The notes under the pieces were generated by a model. That model searched no databases. It worked only from the letters and a program-made list of their open reading frames with translations, and had not been told where the DNA came from. The translations under genes were made by a program, and so were the position numbers. A stretch of DNA of 50,383 nt, from positions 1-50,383 of the forward strand of contig NZ_CADCJB010000010.1 of NCBI RefSeq assembly GCF_902801725.1. Reading direction: 5' to 3'. This DNA comes from an uncultured Methanobrevibacter sp. (GTDB taxonomy: Archaea > Methanobacteriota > Methanobacteria > Methanobacteriales > Methanobacteriaceae). This document shows, in pieces, positions 27,201-31,400 of this stretch. Numbering within the stretch: position 1 is the stretch's first letter; every line of letters begins with the position of its first letter.

Positions 27201-29688
27201 CATCTTTACGCTCAATTTTATCTCCCATATTTATAGGATATGTGTGCTCCCAGTTTGTACCGGTTGCTCTGTTGTTTACAAATCTTGAATTATGAATAGT
27301 ACCATTATGACCATTCCAGTATACAGCACCACCATTACGTTTAGCAACATTGTTGATGAATACTGAATTATTAATTACACCATGTTCTGCACCTTCTATC
27401 CAAGCAAGTGCACCACCGTTAGTCTCTGCAATATTATCTTTAAAGTAGGATGAAATGATAGTACAGTTAACAGCACCAGTATTGAAGAAGATAGCACCAC
27501 CACTCATATCAACACGGTAATCTACTGTAACACCTTCAGGAACTACACCAGCATAATTGCTGGTAAAGTTACAATAACTGAAAGTAACATTAGTATTATA
27601 TCTTAAGTGAATAGCACCACCAAGGTAAAGAGCAGTATTTGAGGTGAAGTTACAATTTTCTATATCACCTAGAGATCCTCTCCAGACCATAGCTCCACCA
27701 TTACCGCCTATGGTATCAGTTACGATAACAACACCTTCAGGAACTGTACCTGTCCAGTTACCTACTGCATGGTTATCTTCGAATGAACAATTTATCATAG
27801 TACCATTGATACCATTCCAGTATGCTGCACCACCACTACGCCATGCGGTATTGTTAATAAATATTGAATTGGTTAATCTACCATCATTAGCACCTTCTTG
27901 CCAATCAACACCACCACCATTAACTTCAGCAGTGTTGTTTTCAAATATACAATTATCTACAGTAGTATTTGTACTGTTTTCTGTAGAGTTACCGTGTATG
28001 AATATAGCTCCACCACGGAGTTTAGCATAGTTATTAGTAAAGTTAGAATCTTTAACAATACCATGACTACCTACCCATATTACAGCACCACCATCTCCAC
28101 CACCGACAATGCCACCAATTTCACTAATGACATCACCAGTAGCAGTATTGTTAGTGAAAGTAGAACTAATTATATCACCATAATGACCACTCCAATGTAT
28201 AGCACCACCACTACGTTTAGCAGTGTTATTAATGAAAGTACTGTTTCCTACATAACCATGTTTAGCACCAGCAGACCAATCAATAGCACCACCATTAGCA
28301 CCAGCAGTATTGTTTAAGAAGTAACTGTTAATGAAAGTAGTGTTATCATCACCATGATTACAACTTTGTAAGTATACTGCACCACCACGACCAGTATCAT
28401 TCTTAATAGTATTATGAGTAGCAACATTATCAATGAATCTACAGTTATCTACAGTACCATTAATACCTGCCCATAGGATTGCACCACCATCTCCCATGTT
28501 ACCATAACTACCATTACGTAAAGCTTTAGCAGTATTGTTGGTGAAGTTAGAATCTTTGATTTCACCATTGTGACCTCTCCAGTATACTGCACCACCATTT
28601 GCTTCTGCAATATTGTTCTTAAATACAGATTTAAGTATATTACCATCAGTAGCACCTTCGTGCCAATCAATAGCACCACCGTTAGTGCCTGCAATATTAC
28701 TTATAAAAGTACAACTATTAAAGGTAGTATTAGTACAATTACCTGCTAAACTACCTTGTAAGTATATAGCACCACCACGACCACCAGAAGTCCTAGCAGC
28801 ATTATATTCAGCTTCATTGCTAATGAACCTACAATTACTTACAGTACCATTAGCACCGGTCCACATTATAGCACCACCATAACCACCATAGGTAAGATTG
28901 CCATAAGAGTCTTTAGCTTCAACAAGACCTAATGCCTTATTGTTGGTAAAGTTGGAATCTTTGATTGTACCATAAGTACCAAACCAATATACAGCACCTG
29001 CAGATCTTTTAGCTGTATTGTTAGTGAATTCGGAGTTACTGATTGTTGCATTAGTTGAACCATCTGAAAAGTCAACTTTTTCTCCTCTTGCAAAGTCAAT
29101 TGCACCACCGTTAACTCCAGCAATGTTGTTTTTAAATACACAATTTGTAATCTTATCTCCTTCAACAGATCCGAAGAACACAGCACCACCATTTTCACTA
29201 GCTGTGTTGTTAATGAAATTACAGTTTATTAATGTTAATTTACCTTCTGAAATTATAGACCCTCCATTACCAGCGGCATTACCATTGATAAATGTAATTC
29301 CTTTTAATGTTACAACAGTATCTTCACCTGTAATATTAAATATTCTAGACTGCTTTTTAGCATCAATTATGACTTTGCCATCACCATCTAAAGTAATGGA
29401 GTGAGTAATACGTACTTCATTTTCTCCATCAGCTTTAGTATAGTTATTTTTAGCAAAGTTTGTAACGTCACCATTTACTATACTCTGTAAGTCGTTAAAG
29501 TTCTTTTCATTAGCAGCCCCCAAGCTATCTGTATTAGAACTAGGAAGTGCAAATGAAGAGACATCATTATCAACTGACAGGACTTCACCGTCAGTGCTAT
29601 TTGATCCACTGTCAGCAGCAACTACTGCCTGAAGTGAGAAAATAACACATATTAATAATATTATTCCAAATATCTCTTTTTTATTCAT
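6277..29688 (-). CDS. Giant adhesin-like surface protein ALP2 (7803 aa): two beta-helices, about 37 Ig-like domains, C-terminal anchor
   Basis: One uninterrupted 23.4-kb frame. Residues 1-25 are a signal peptide (MNKKEIFGII, ending VVAA). A first right-handed beta-helix of PMP-like GGAI rungs follows to about residue 2700, then a non-helix linker (about 2700-2855). A second cap plus beta-helix runs to about 4310 and contains four copies of a CRE-containing module. From about 4310 to 7740 there are about 37 Ig-like domains (by my count of the closing (Y/F).GD..Y segment), each 85-95 aa with a V..DATG.V.V.I.G..Y core. The last 30 residues are AAGNPLW, a hydrophobic helix and RRFKK, a membrane anchor. 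NxS/T sequons are dense. Probably a very long stalked, glycosylated surface adhesin; binding to host, protozoa, bacteria or polysaccharide cannot be told from sequence. The start is supported by an identical SD/leader in ALP1. The terminators and leader indicate a single-gene transcript. Confidence 0.93.
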   Translation of the reverse strand: MNKKEIFGIILLICVIFSLQAVVAADSGSNSTDGEVLSVDNDVSSFALPSSNTDSLGAANEKNFNDLQSIVNGDVTNFAKNNYTKADGENEVRITHSITLDGDGKVIIDAKKQSRIFNITGEDTVVTLKGITFINGNAAGNGGSIISEGKLTLINCNFINNTASENGGAVFFGSVEGDKITNCVFKNNIAGVNGGAIDFARGEKVDFSDGSTNATISNSEFTNNTAKRSAGAVYWFGTYGTIKDSNFTNNKALGLVEAKDSYGNLTYGGYGGAIMWTGANGTVSNCRFISNEAEYNAARTSGGRGGAIYLQGSLAGNCTNTTFNSCTFISNIAGTNGGAIDWHEGATDGNILKSVFKNNIAEANGGAVYWRGHNGEIKDSNFTNNTAKALRNGSYGNMGDGGAILWAGINGTVDNCRFIDNVATHNTIKNDTGRGGAVYLQSCNHGDDNTTFINSYFLNNTAGANGGAIDWSAGAKHGYVGNSTFINNTAKRSGGAIHWSGHYGDIISSTFTNNTATGDVISEIGGIVGGGDGGAVIWVGSHGIVKDSNFTNNYAKLRGGAIFIHGNSTENSTNTTVDNCIFENNTAEVNGGGVDWQEGANDGRLTNSIFINNTAWRSGGAAYWNGINGTMINCSFEDNHAVGNWTGTVPEGVVIVTDTIGGNGGAMVWRGSLGDIENCNFTSNTALYLGGAIHLRYNTNVTFSYCNFTSNYAGVVPEGVTVDYRVDMSGGAIFFNTGAVNCTIISSYFKDNIAETNGGALAWIEGAEHGVINNSVFINNVAKRNGGAVYWNGHNGTIHNSRFVNNRATGTNWEHTYPINMGDKIERKDDGTLILGDIVVLQNSSMPLDPSPYVDKLVVFNYTYNGLLHFHSYFVINPNGTGYSWKELDSIDINVSESIISPVDWAIDQYFGGDGGTILWSGDLGDVYNCTFIDSNSARRGGGAYMTGCDYVKYDNCTFINCTSGTNGGGVDWLAGANYGKIYNCIFNGTQAARSAGAIYYDGWYGDMQNITIINTKSNGGNSSFRTSKGDLITYAGWDSSHWDTNTTGGDAGAIMYTGSFINVYNVTFTNCNASGRGGAVFLQDNHNVTFDSCKFENNIASGKALNTFNDDKDISSGLNLWLTGYGGAIAFDVGATNGTIKNSKFLNNTAVRLGGAISFGKGSSNAYVLNTSFDDNTAYRSGGAISFDGTNGNMKDCNFTNNAALGTDINRDIVDITSLDQLKLNGTDIPPHIPADKEIYIQYQGHNPVTNRSANYTMWVYNGTAWNAIEFTTETGPSTVDWATDEYFGGNGGTIFWRGDNGLVDNCRFIDSNSARRGGGAYMTGSDNITFQNSYFENDTSGTNGGGLDWLAGANYGKVINCTFNNTRAARSAGAIYYDGDYGRMENIRIINATNNGGALKQSKDGRVKYAGWDASHWDTNTTGGDAGAIMFTGDHEYIYNATFINCTSVGRGGAVFLQDNTNVTFELCTFINNYAKGIANNTWKNYTQERNDSNKDTELDLKLTGHGGAIAFDVYATNCKIIDSKFYYNLARRNGGAINFDQGSTNNTIINSIFENNTVYDDGGAINFDHGSDYCSVYGSTFYNNTGLGRFGSTSKGGTICLTGSNITVSDSKFILGGLFANTTEKAKLNETDGGAIFVTGNDVNITNTSFVRCYSPNNAGAIKLIGNRTIITECSFEFCNATEDGGALYVDGIHCNVYNSTFKHSIAGDDGGAINWRGDYGYISNITCFDNKGISLGDSHSNGGAISINGNHVTLTKSSFTMSGALIAGGAIFATGNNVTISHSSFDRNNVSQTVVETGKTYTTGGGAIYILGDNSHVINSTFIRANGKEGGLMYIQGNNVTIKGIIAEMSFAVNGGAIYIEGDDSKVLDSFISLTNSTQDGGGLYIEGDNSFVSGTNLTMCFSEKDGGAIYIEGTNTTIKGADISKSNTTLYGGVIYIKGADAKVIDSTMKQAHAQTGGAIYVYGANTVINGSSISMTSADYNGGAVYIAGNNAIIEKSSFGKSNATGYIKSGAHKEGNGGAIYVQGNLASIIDSNFNITIAIHGNGGAIYVGGQNTEISGINSTISQSPNGQGGSIYIKGTHATVKNSTFNLTFARVSPTSYSANNLGGAIFIEGNNAEIIGSNFTNSAAYQGGILYLKGHYCNVYNSSLDNGYSNHDGGAFYSTGEHCNVYYSNFTNNVAKSDGGALFWSAAKYDYVKGCIFDNNTAYADPGHSTKGGGAIYFGEGGSYCGISYSKFFNNSVRSLTGKADGGAILWDKSSHLFLDNCLFDGNFATSSKPEGTWVQGGVMYARPGQNFTISNNIFQNCWSLREAGALYLQTGNTQGSGFFLINNTFINNTAYGNTKDGDNDLGGGAILLKSVNKISIINATFINNTANFGGGITIHSSITSCTMTNATFDGNKAIFGGDECGDGGSIYAGKAFTANNFKISNSEASRNGGGIYLTDVVMTYTNLTFINNSALNGGGLYWNKQKVTIQDMTFINNSATRDGGAIYIPNVTNPNADIATVSDNNFINNSAANGGAIYVNANYKVKTSKNNFINNSATYKGGAIFIIKSSYAVDIGSSNFTGNDAAQGGAIYSGFTGSSDYNIHDCKFINNTATAEGAAIYVENDNQKIISCIFEGNKATGDGGAVYVKEGVKKANIEDSSFTDSYAKNGGAVYYGGTSSTDDYLKILNCTFLKNIAIYNGAAVLYVTNSGVNKYRDYNNFDGIGIPVSGGRTTVRTNDTNIEIISKSLFEDNYDYMFLIKVVSDRESPFIAVYLDAPRNWYENYKLRFVVKLTNATTHEVIRTVIVNSSNIETHYRDGMLYVGFDTLMTDQYYNITVSFEDANYMYKVNSSVAQAHGKIMGPFKLLQQLIEDALERGENEIYLNRAFTFTPEYQGSTIDMDDRCINLTNITHPFTIHGQGWRIDAAGYSRIFYITSSNITIDNVVLVGGNANGTYGDPMYHDGNKGGAIYWAGANGTLSNSIVDNNTAKIGGGIYYNVTAPNCLIINTTFVYNTAVTNGGAIDCNASKMGLFNTTFKENFAYMGAALCREINATAGHGKNNTFISNYAQYAGAALAWINATRISIDDYHFYNNHVGYSGGAIYVGEGSLNCEILNCVFDNNWVENAVNGHGGAIEWYSEKGTVYNSIFTNNRAYEGGAMYVGEGSGEINVTKSTFRDNVAVFTGGAISIVASSVTVNASNFYNNNANKGGALYVGGVGTDNYIYGSVFEGNNAISSNETAMDGLGGAIDWVASSGTIIDTRFTDNHADYGGGVYFGKNSIDSRIENCVFEENHAKYDGGAIDCNASTMVLLNTVFDGNVAQFGAALCRETNAKSGSGANNTFKNNHAIVAGAALGWMGSIGIKITNYTFINNYADVAGGAIYVSPTSHNCSVIECEFENNYVTNKTNGWIGGEQFAWTAWDGTRMIYRTESTIDPSKALTTDVEATETIFYYITQEDLDSTLGTGGAMSIFASNATIVNTSFTGGKARLGGGIYIGAGSGNTIFNHTVFSSNTAYERGGAINLHASGVHIDDGKFYNNGAINGSAIYVGGVGTENKIHESLFDGNIATGYGAGVYWIAHEGEIVNSTFTRNSAVYGGGIYLNGRSNYTNITNTKFTYNNATKNGGAIDCNAEYVGIYNLTFEHNYAGEYGAALCRESGARYGHGHHNVFNYNHAGIAGAALAWLGVQNIHINYYNFTDNTAGERGGAIYVGNYSDFCIVENCIFTGNNVTGDGLRIGGAIDINANNATIIHSIFTNNHADVGGAIAAGVESGFTKINNVTFTRNGATIDGGAINLRAKGVSVNDSRFYSNTAGQHGGALMVGGTGENNTIYYSVFDKNIAGDHGGAIDWMASAGDIFYTNFTANEAVYGGAIYLNGVSSNSRLFNDIFDGNRATKNGGAIDCNSSMMGLNNARFTNNYAGEYGAALCREANATGGFGGNNTFIKNHADIAGAALAWLDVDGIKINNYTFINNTAFRSGGAIYVRGDSSNCKVLNSHFDTNYVTDVKYGQGGAIDWVGPNGLIANTTFIDSIAVNGGTIFAGVNSTNITIFNSSFKSSRALGDGGAIALYSNNAKITYTNFTFSLALISGGAISGHNADNTTIAYCIFDYGMGAGYIDSSLKAFGEGGAIHWENATGLYISNSEFMNLRSNANGGSISAVNCNDSVLYNLTFGNAMSSLSGGSISWINSTNLTFDSLKVNKSKAFENGGSFYLININDTTIKNSIFYDTKTPDGNGGGIYIDGNVTVQNSTFAEYGASVDYGGAIYFNNGISTVIDSNFTGRDAIWVYRPATVYLTNNNITGPNPNKDMHYLENDYDSKYNPVDYSVWNDGKLYLKGNNFDYVIFNNGTIMTQTYLDMLNNDTYEVEWNQTFTFFANITDDNHNTIISVSSLGTYNNNTIYDQGAKYNLTYNRWHCPAAFIQDVFLLMGNDTGLAKCTYRAGTLKVKMRTNLEIIQSKEVNENITFTAQITLPYDGVYSNFTIIGQKVYFMIDGEELTGTIYGSTVNGRWLIAFANVTKTHMHTGTYTITATYNGDNYHFGVTNTSVSVLKARPIWIKILVDDIFYGQDIIANITTNATNTENGYIWIRINGKEVLAEVKLEDNGTKIVSINETLYRNVINATGEYTMSVMFNNGTYYDYQINFTTFNVKKFNTNITANVTTPIYYGDRLLINVTVNENATGFIAININGVIGVAYIHNGVAKFNISGLVPNTYTNINVTYYPNSTFFASNVTKISFTVRPAIDYIMDVKVDNITYKENAAVRVSLPAGVTGEVSIYINDEFKGNAVINQNGIAVWDNIAGLAGGEYIAKVIYNGDSKYARHENETKFKVNPADWKVTITEVEYKPYGEYSTMNITNIPSDLLGDKLTIKIDGISYVVDIINGKATLKLNNLSAGQHSAIVEYPGDLNYGKLSQRFAPNIPKADPTLVITRDDYDVIVKLPVNATGSVVIYVNGQKYEESIADGVARFVNVLDIGTNGVMAGYDGDKNYTRQFNGTVFEIAKTGTDLSVVANPTSVVIGNITKITVTMVNVTTGKVLIEIGDYNYTVDIKQGVATLDIVLPVGEYTPKAYYLGDVDHAAVNKTGNAFKVIKLNTTMGITVKDIVYGQAANITVTINNAATGYITIRINNTKSITLPINNGKVNWIVSGLGANNYTVYASYSGDAVYNINNTDKVNKSFEVKKANPGLDCIVEGIVYENATVKIYINNEIQGKVLNVTVGGVLYPNVLIGEPFITQILTEYKAYQIIVEYGGNENFTEAIWDREFTPNKINTYGINVTGMNITVGDDEIITVEVPNHVDDVVIWVNGNKFRNTSFTNNKATFNITSLNLTAGLYTVTATVNDTEFEHINFTSLFTVNKTSLPMTIKVFNNESIYVGDTVKVVVSVPKDVTENVTIEINSIKFTNVTDANGNATFYIPSITYGNKTVVAAYIGDDRYYYYSTTAQFSVNKNDLTISVSDVTAPATIYVGDKVTFTANLNKVVTGDVVFMINGANYTVHVVNANFATLDYTPVNNATLRVVANFTGNDKYNSKASAAEEFTVNRLGSVVSLSDVTIEVGETAKIVVTVTSGATGVVNVTVNGKTQSVGLVDSKATVYVSGLANNTYYVAVKYLGDDKYADSVDNAHKVIVNKVSVYDFEVIATDTVVGGSSVVTVIMPSDATGTVTVIIGDKSYTGPVSGGKATITLDKETDAGAKSVTVKFDQDSKYANKSVDVDYNVDKATSSVVIGVDNVYVIGDTVTVTLTPVNGTATVKINNNGYTVTDNKVTFTANATDDYVVVATIAESDNYYGSSDTATFTIVKATSSIGISVEEVYNVGDDIVITLTPANSTGTVSVTINGKSYTVDTNNKVTIAGGLANGTYTIVANLTADANYESSCNHSVFYVVKNDLTISVSDVTAPAVIVVGSPVTFTANLNKKVTGDVVFMINGANYTVHVVDANVTTLDYTPVNNATLRVVANFTGNDKYNSKASAAKEFTVNRVATTVDVNFNSPIPAGDDVLVEVTMNPGITGYVTVTLSSPNIIDKSYEVAVTNGNGKFYLTNLANDTYSIKAEYAGNDKYAGSTSDAKTLLSNMIVTNLSISIDKNSIYVGDNATVSIQLLNESNKVIPINAIVTVKVNGTNHTVGLVSGTGNFVLTDLTNGTYIINAVFAGNSKYDKSTSDPVILRVNKIVTSIEVSVAGPVTYGDVAVISVELDPTINTTVKLTVDGRDYYVAIVKGKGGFNASGLSGGSHEVKAVFAGDDRYVGDDDTATFTVGKATTNVNVVVGNVTYGEKVPVTVFVNETGTVTISGDGITSETKSLVNGKVEYLISELDAGNYTLKVTYNGNDNISSTSADSKFEVAKADPVITVDVNDIIYGGVESIKITSNAPGKVNVTVNGKSVEVYLNNGHAVLGATRWNNQFDGKASVDVYNLTAGKYPVTVQYMGSDNYNKATATATFNVIKQNTTVDVEMKDSITIGQKQVINITVSNINATGNVSINIDGVNYTAPIKDGKANFTTPVLASGKHTVTVIYDGDKNLTGNWTSKTFEVTKLDASVSVLISNSTVGGKQTITVTVSENATGQVLIDINGVPYYANISKGNAVLELDTLPADDYTVNVNYLGDDNYTGGSDSATFKVSKNKSTLNITAQNIASGENEVIIFNVPVDATGNVTVTIKGKSYTVPVSGGKGLLVVPDLGAGNYTVEAKYNGDAKYKSSTNSTKLEVAKDKLSPDDLKVIDQGNGTVVVVVPENTTGNITVKVGDQIYNATIVNGTATITLENTAPGTHEIEVIYSGDANNEGTSTKANVTTPKIKTPMSVTVNNIKVGDVEVITVNVPKDAKGSVTIEIDGKKYTKDVSGGKVTFNIKNLTDGDKTIAVEYSGDNTYAGNHTTANITVSKAAPEIKFDVLVDGDTIIVDVTAPKDVTDPVLVDVDGVGYYVNITNGKGQLVVPGATGGNHEVVAGYPGDDKYGPSKAGSKSVKVDEVPSAVSVKVDDITYGDKAIVEVTVPSDATGTVTVTIGDKSYTVPVSGGKGVLVVSDLEAGNYDVKVKYNGDTKYASSVNSTKLEVAKDKISADDIKVVDKGNGTVVVVVPENATGNITIKVGDKEYTAPIVNGTAVVTVDDSTPGPHDVEVIYSGDENTEGTSLTSKVTVPEQDTPMSVIVENINVGDNAIITVNVPKGATGTVTIEIDGKKYTSDIKDGKATFAIENLTAGSKSVFVKYDGDDKHNANTTTAQFRVDKCDSTIEATIEDIDVGENLKVTIKLPNDATGQVLIDIDGVGYYVNVTNGTGVAEIPHLGGGTYQVNVTYTGDDKYGSSSTSKSFKVVKLDSFVIPTAVNIAVGENENIKLIVPSDATGNVTVIIGGEEYNFNLDDGTLNIPSGDTKYSVAVSGGKGELVISGLPKGEYFVSVRYNGDQKYLPSTNATIFTVSKIDPEVSIVDKGNGTVVVTLPEDATGTVTVKIGDDEYVVDVVNGTASINLDKTTPGVYTAEVKYSGDSNYASKKVYVTVDIPKHEAPMSVSSTDVDVGQNEIITVTVPKDATGTVTVEIDGNSYTGVIKDGKVQISIPGLTAGDKNAVIKYSGDDMYLANSTSVQFIVSKVKSSMTPTAKDVTVGKVEYINVNLPKDATGQVLVEINGVGYYADIINGKAKVAIPKLNAGKYTAKVIYPGDGKYEAMTSSVQFAVEKAQSKMSASSDDVTVGEDATVTIKLPSDATGTVTVTIAGKKFTTKVKNGKAILVIPGLPAGVYKAVVKYSGDSKYNATVTVTDIFVEGNNNTRNDTEHEQDAELSKNTSDGMGLSAYAAGNPLWILLLALLTIGSTQIRRFKK
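6700..9868 (-). repeat. Four-domain Ig-like super-repeat, three tandem copies (ALP2 C-terminal stalk)
   Basis: Twelve Ig-like domains fall into the order A-B-C-D three times. Type A carries Y.VPVSGGKG-like strands. Type B has a (D/V)(Q/K)GNGTVVV..PE core. Type C starts (T/A)PMSV and contains VTIEIDG. Type D contains (D/E)(I/V).GVGYY. The third A copy holds an extra strand pair before its SGGKG. One further D-like domain precedes the array and one ordinary domain follows it. The order shows duplication of a whole tetrad, not of single domains. Boundaries are approximate. Confidence 0.75.
11800..13375 (-). repeat. Nearly identical Ig-like domain duplicated within the ALP2 stalk
   Basis: About 270 bp at 11800-12065 and 13095-13375 are strikingly alike at DNA level. 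Both encode domains opening NDLTISVSDVTAPA and sharing TGDVVFMINGANYTVHVV and NATLRVVANFTGNDKYNSK. Neighbouring domains are far more diverged, so this pair points to a recent duplication or gene conversion. Four other Ig-like domains lie between the copies. Confidence 0.75.
17890..20670 (-). repeat. Four-fold CRE module in the second beta-helix of ALP2
   Basis: The pair GGAIDCN... followed one rung later by GAALCRE and then N(N/H).F..NHA..AGAALAW recurs four times, with CRE codons near 20560, 19720, 18740 and 17920. Copies are about 820-980 bp apart, so the duplicated unit is a block of roughly 280-325 residues. In each copy the two cysteines are about one helical turn apart. Block edges are approximate. 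Confidence 0.75.
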
Positions 29689-29692
29689 AATA

Positions 29693-29803
29693 CACCCCCT
29701 CCCTATTTTTTCTCAATATGAAATTTATTTCACTACGATGTAATTTTTCCATATCAAGGGAGAGTCTATCGTGCTATTTATTTTTGTTATTAACTAATAT
29801 ATA
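29693..29803 (-). promoter_or_regulatory. ALP2 promoter and structured leader
   Basis: The order is the same as before ALP1: TATATATTAG (29794-29803), 27 nt, GACTCTCC (29759-29766), then GGAGGGGGTG (29693-29702) and ATG. From the Shine-Dalgarno to the ATG the two genes are identical (GGAGGGGGTGTATTATG). CTCTCCCT (29757-29764) pairs with AGGGAGGG (29697-29704), the same register as in ALP1, but a C-G pair replaces the A-U pair. An inner stem CTTGATATG (29750-29758) with CATATTGAG (29712-29720) can form with two G-U pairs; it shares two bases with the outer stem. Confidence 0.7.
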
Positions 29804-30520
29804 TACTTTCTTTTTGTACATTTTGATAGCAAAATAGAAATATAATCAGATAATTATAATAATATCTAAACAAAATATAATAAAAAAATTATATAAATAA
29901 ATATACTATAATAATTTAAACTAATAATGAATAAAAATTATTTAGTTAAACCTAAATTAAAATCATTTCATTAATAACGAATGAAAATAAACATAATATG
30001 CCATAAAAAGCAATGAATGAAAATAATACCAATATAATAAATTAATAATAAACAATATTCATAATATTGCTTAAAAATCAATCCAAATTGACTAAAAAAT
30101 GAATTTTTTATATCCAGTTAAAATTGTCAAAATCCATTTCCAATAAACGAAAGACAACAAAATCAGACAAAACAAAATTAAAAGTAACAAATTACAATAA
30201 ACTTAACCAAATGTAAACTAATTTGAAATAGTTTAATAATTAAAATAATAAAAAATGAATAACAATATAACAATTATTATAATAAAAAATACAACTATTT
30301 ATAGATAAAATAAAAAAATTGAATGAATATAAACTGAAAAATGGGAAAAACAAGACCAATAACCCAATTCCCAGACACCCTTAATGAAAGTTTTTGCTTT
30401 AAGAAACCCCAAAAAATGGGAAAAAATAGGGAAATTTAAAAAGATGATTTGCATATCGACCAAAATACCAGGTAATTAAAAAAAATCCATGTATAAAAAA
30501 ATCTACAGTAACTTTTTGAT

Positions 30521-30797
30521 TTGGCAATTTTTTAGCTGAAAAAACTAGCCTATTTTGACTAACAAATGTATATGTAATGAACCATTTAGACGCATTTTGA
30601 AAGGTCAATTTCAAGATTTTCCAGCAAATTCCAAAAAATCAATGCAAAAAAAATATGACCACAGATTATACGGCCCACAATTAATTAAATTATATGATTT
30701 TACAGACTAAAAAAAATGATAAAAGATATTGTAATTGAAATAAAAAAACTAAATCAAAAATATACAATATACATTATTTCCTAAATTTTTTGATACT
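30521..30797. repeat. Direct repeat copy A (intergenic)
   Basis: Shares blocks in the same order with copy B at 30943-31163: CTATTTTGACTAAC, GTATATGTAATGA, CCATTTAGA, TTTTGAAAGGTCAATTTCAA and, further on, TTTCCTAAATTTT. The offset is a constant 422 bp through the core and drops to 366 bp after an internal indel of about 56 bp. The element's identity is unknown: a decayed mobile element, a small RNA or a duplicated regulatory region are all possible. Confidence 0.65.
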
Positions 30798-30942
30798 GCC
30801 AAATTAAACTGCAGGCAGTAACATCCCTAACTGATCACCCGTCTCTACCTGGCCAATTTTTCATACTTGCAGAAAGAGAAGTGATGATGATTCCTTGACA
30901 GATGTTTTATGAAATGGACATCAATGCCATATATTGAATCAT

Positions 30943-31163
30943 TGGCCAAATTTTTTATCAAAAAAAATAGCCTATTTTGACTAACTAGTGTATATGTAAT
31001 GAGCCATTTAGATAGATTTTGAAAGGTCAATTTCAAGATTTCACAAAAAATTCCAAAAACTGAATCTCAAATAAATGCAACCGGAATAATTTTAAAAAAT
31101 ATTGTTGGTGGAATTGAACAATCCAATATACAATTTACATCATTTCCTAAATTTTCTGATATT
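30943..31163. repeat. Direct repeat copy B (intergenic)
   Basis: Second copy of the element at 30521-30797. On the minus strand the core of both copies translates to a matching stretch (LKLTFQN.SKW.ITYT.VSQNRL) with stops a few codons upstream. This could mean a decayed coding sequence, or simply nucleotide conservation. Confidence 0.65.
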
Positions 31164-31347
31164 TCAAAAGTGAAAAAATAACATCAGCCAGAGTAATTAA
31201 TGTGAGAATACTGTTATCCCTAGCTTTAACATGATGCTGCAATAAAATGGACAAAAATGCAAACCCTATAAAAACATGAAAAAGAAAGTAAAATCAATAT
31301 AATGTTAAAAAAAAGAAAAATAGAATTTTTAGTAAAAATATAAGAGG

Positions 31348-31393
31348 TATTGAACATCTCCCCCTGCAGAAGCAGGAGAATTCATGTTCAATA
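31348..31393 (-). terminator. ALP3 transcription terminator
   Basis: A strong nested hairpin starts 8 nt after the ALP3 stop codon. The outer arms TATTGAACAT (31348-31357) and ATGTTCAATA (31384-31393) are perfect 10-bp complements. The inner arms CCTGC (31363-31367) and GCAGG (31372-31376) close an AGAA/TTCT tetraloop. T-rich tracts follow on the minus strand. It separates ALP3 from the ALP2 transcription unit. Confidence 0.8.
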
Positions 31394-31400
31394 GCCAAAA

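Larger units (their letters stand above)
29689..31400. other. 1.7-kb intergenic region between ALP3 end and ALP2 start
   Basis: Very AT-rich. It holds the ALP2 leader (left), two diverged direct repeats (about 30521-30797 and 30943-31163) and the ALP3 terminator (right). Short open frames inside the repeats use TTG as their first codon and have no visible ribosome site, so I do not call them genes. Nothing was recognised between about 29810 and 30340. Confidence 0.65.

Noticed and set aside
27644-28317. Overlapping plus-strand frames with repeated IAPP-like motif
   Set aside because: IAPP is the antisense reading of the GGAI rung codons; it recurs wherever ALP coding sequence is present.
30399-30614. 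Possible 71-aa minus-strand gene in the ALP3-ALP2 gap
   Set aside because: First codon is TTG, no ribosome site, and the conserved part coincides with the direct repeat; better treated as repeat DNA.
30845-31036. Possible 63-aa minus-strand gene in the same gap
   Set aside because: Same reasons: TTG start and similarity to the other frame only through the repeat core.
29689-31400. tRNA or structured RNA gene in the long gap
   Set aside because: No cloverleaf, T-loop GTTCRA-type box or GC-rich block was seen; in these AT-rich genomes stable RNAs stand out by GC content.
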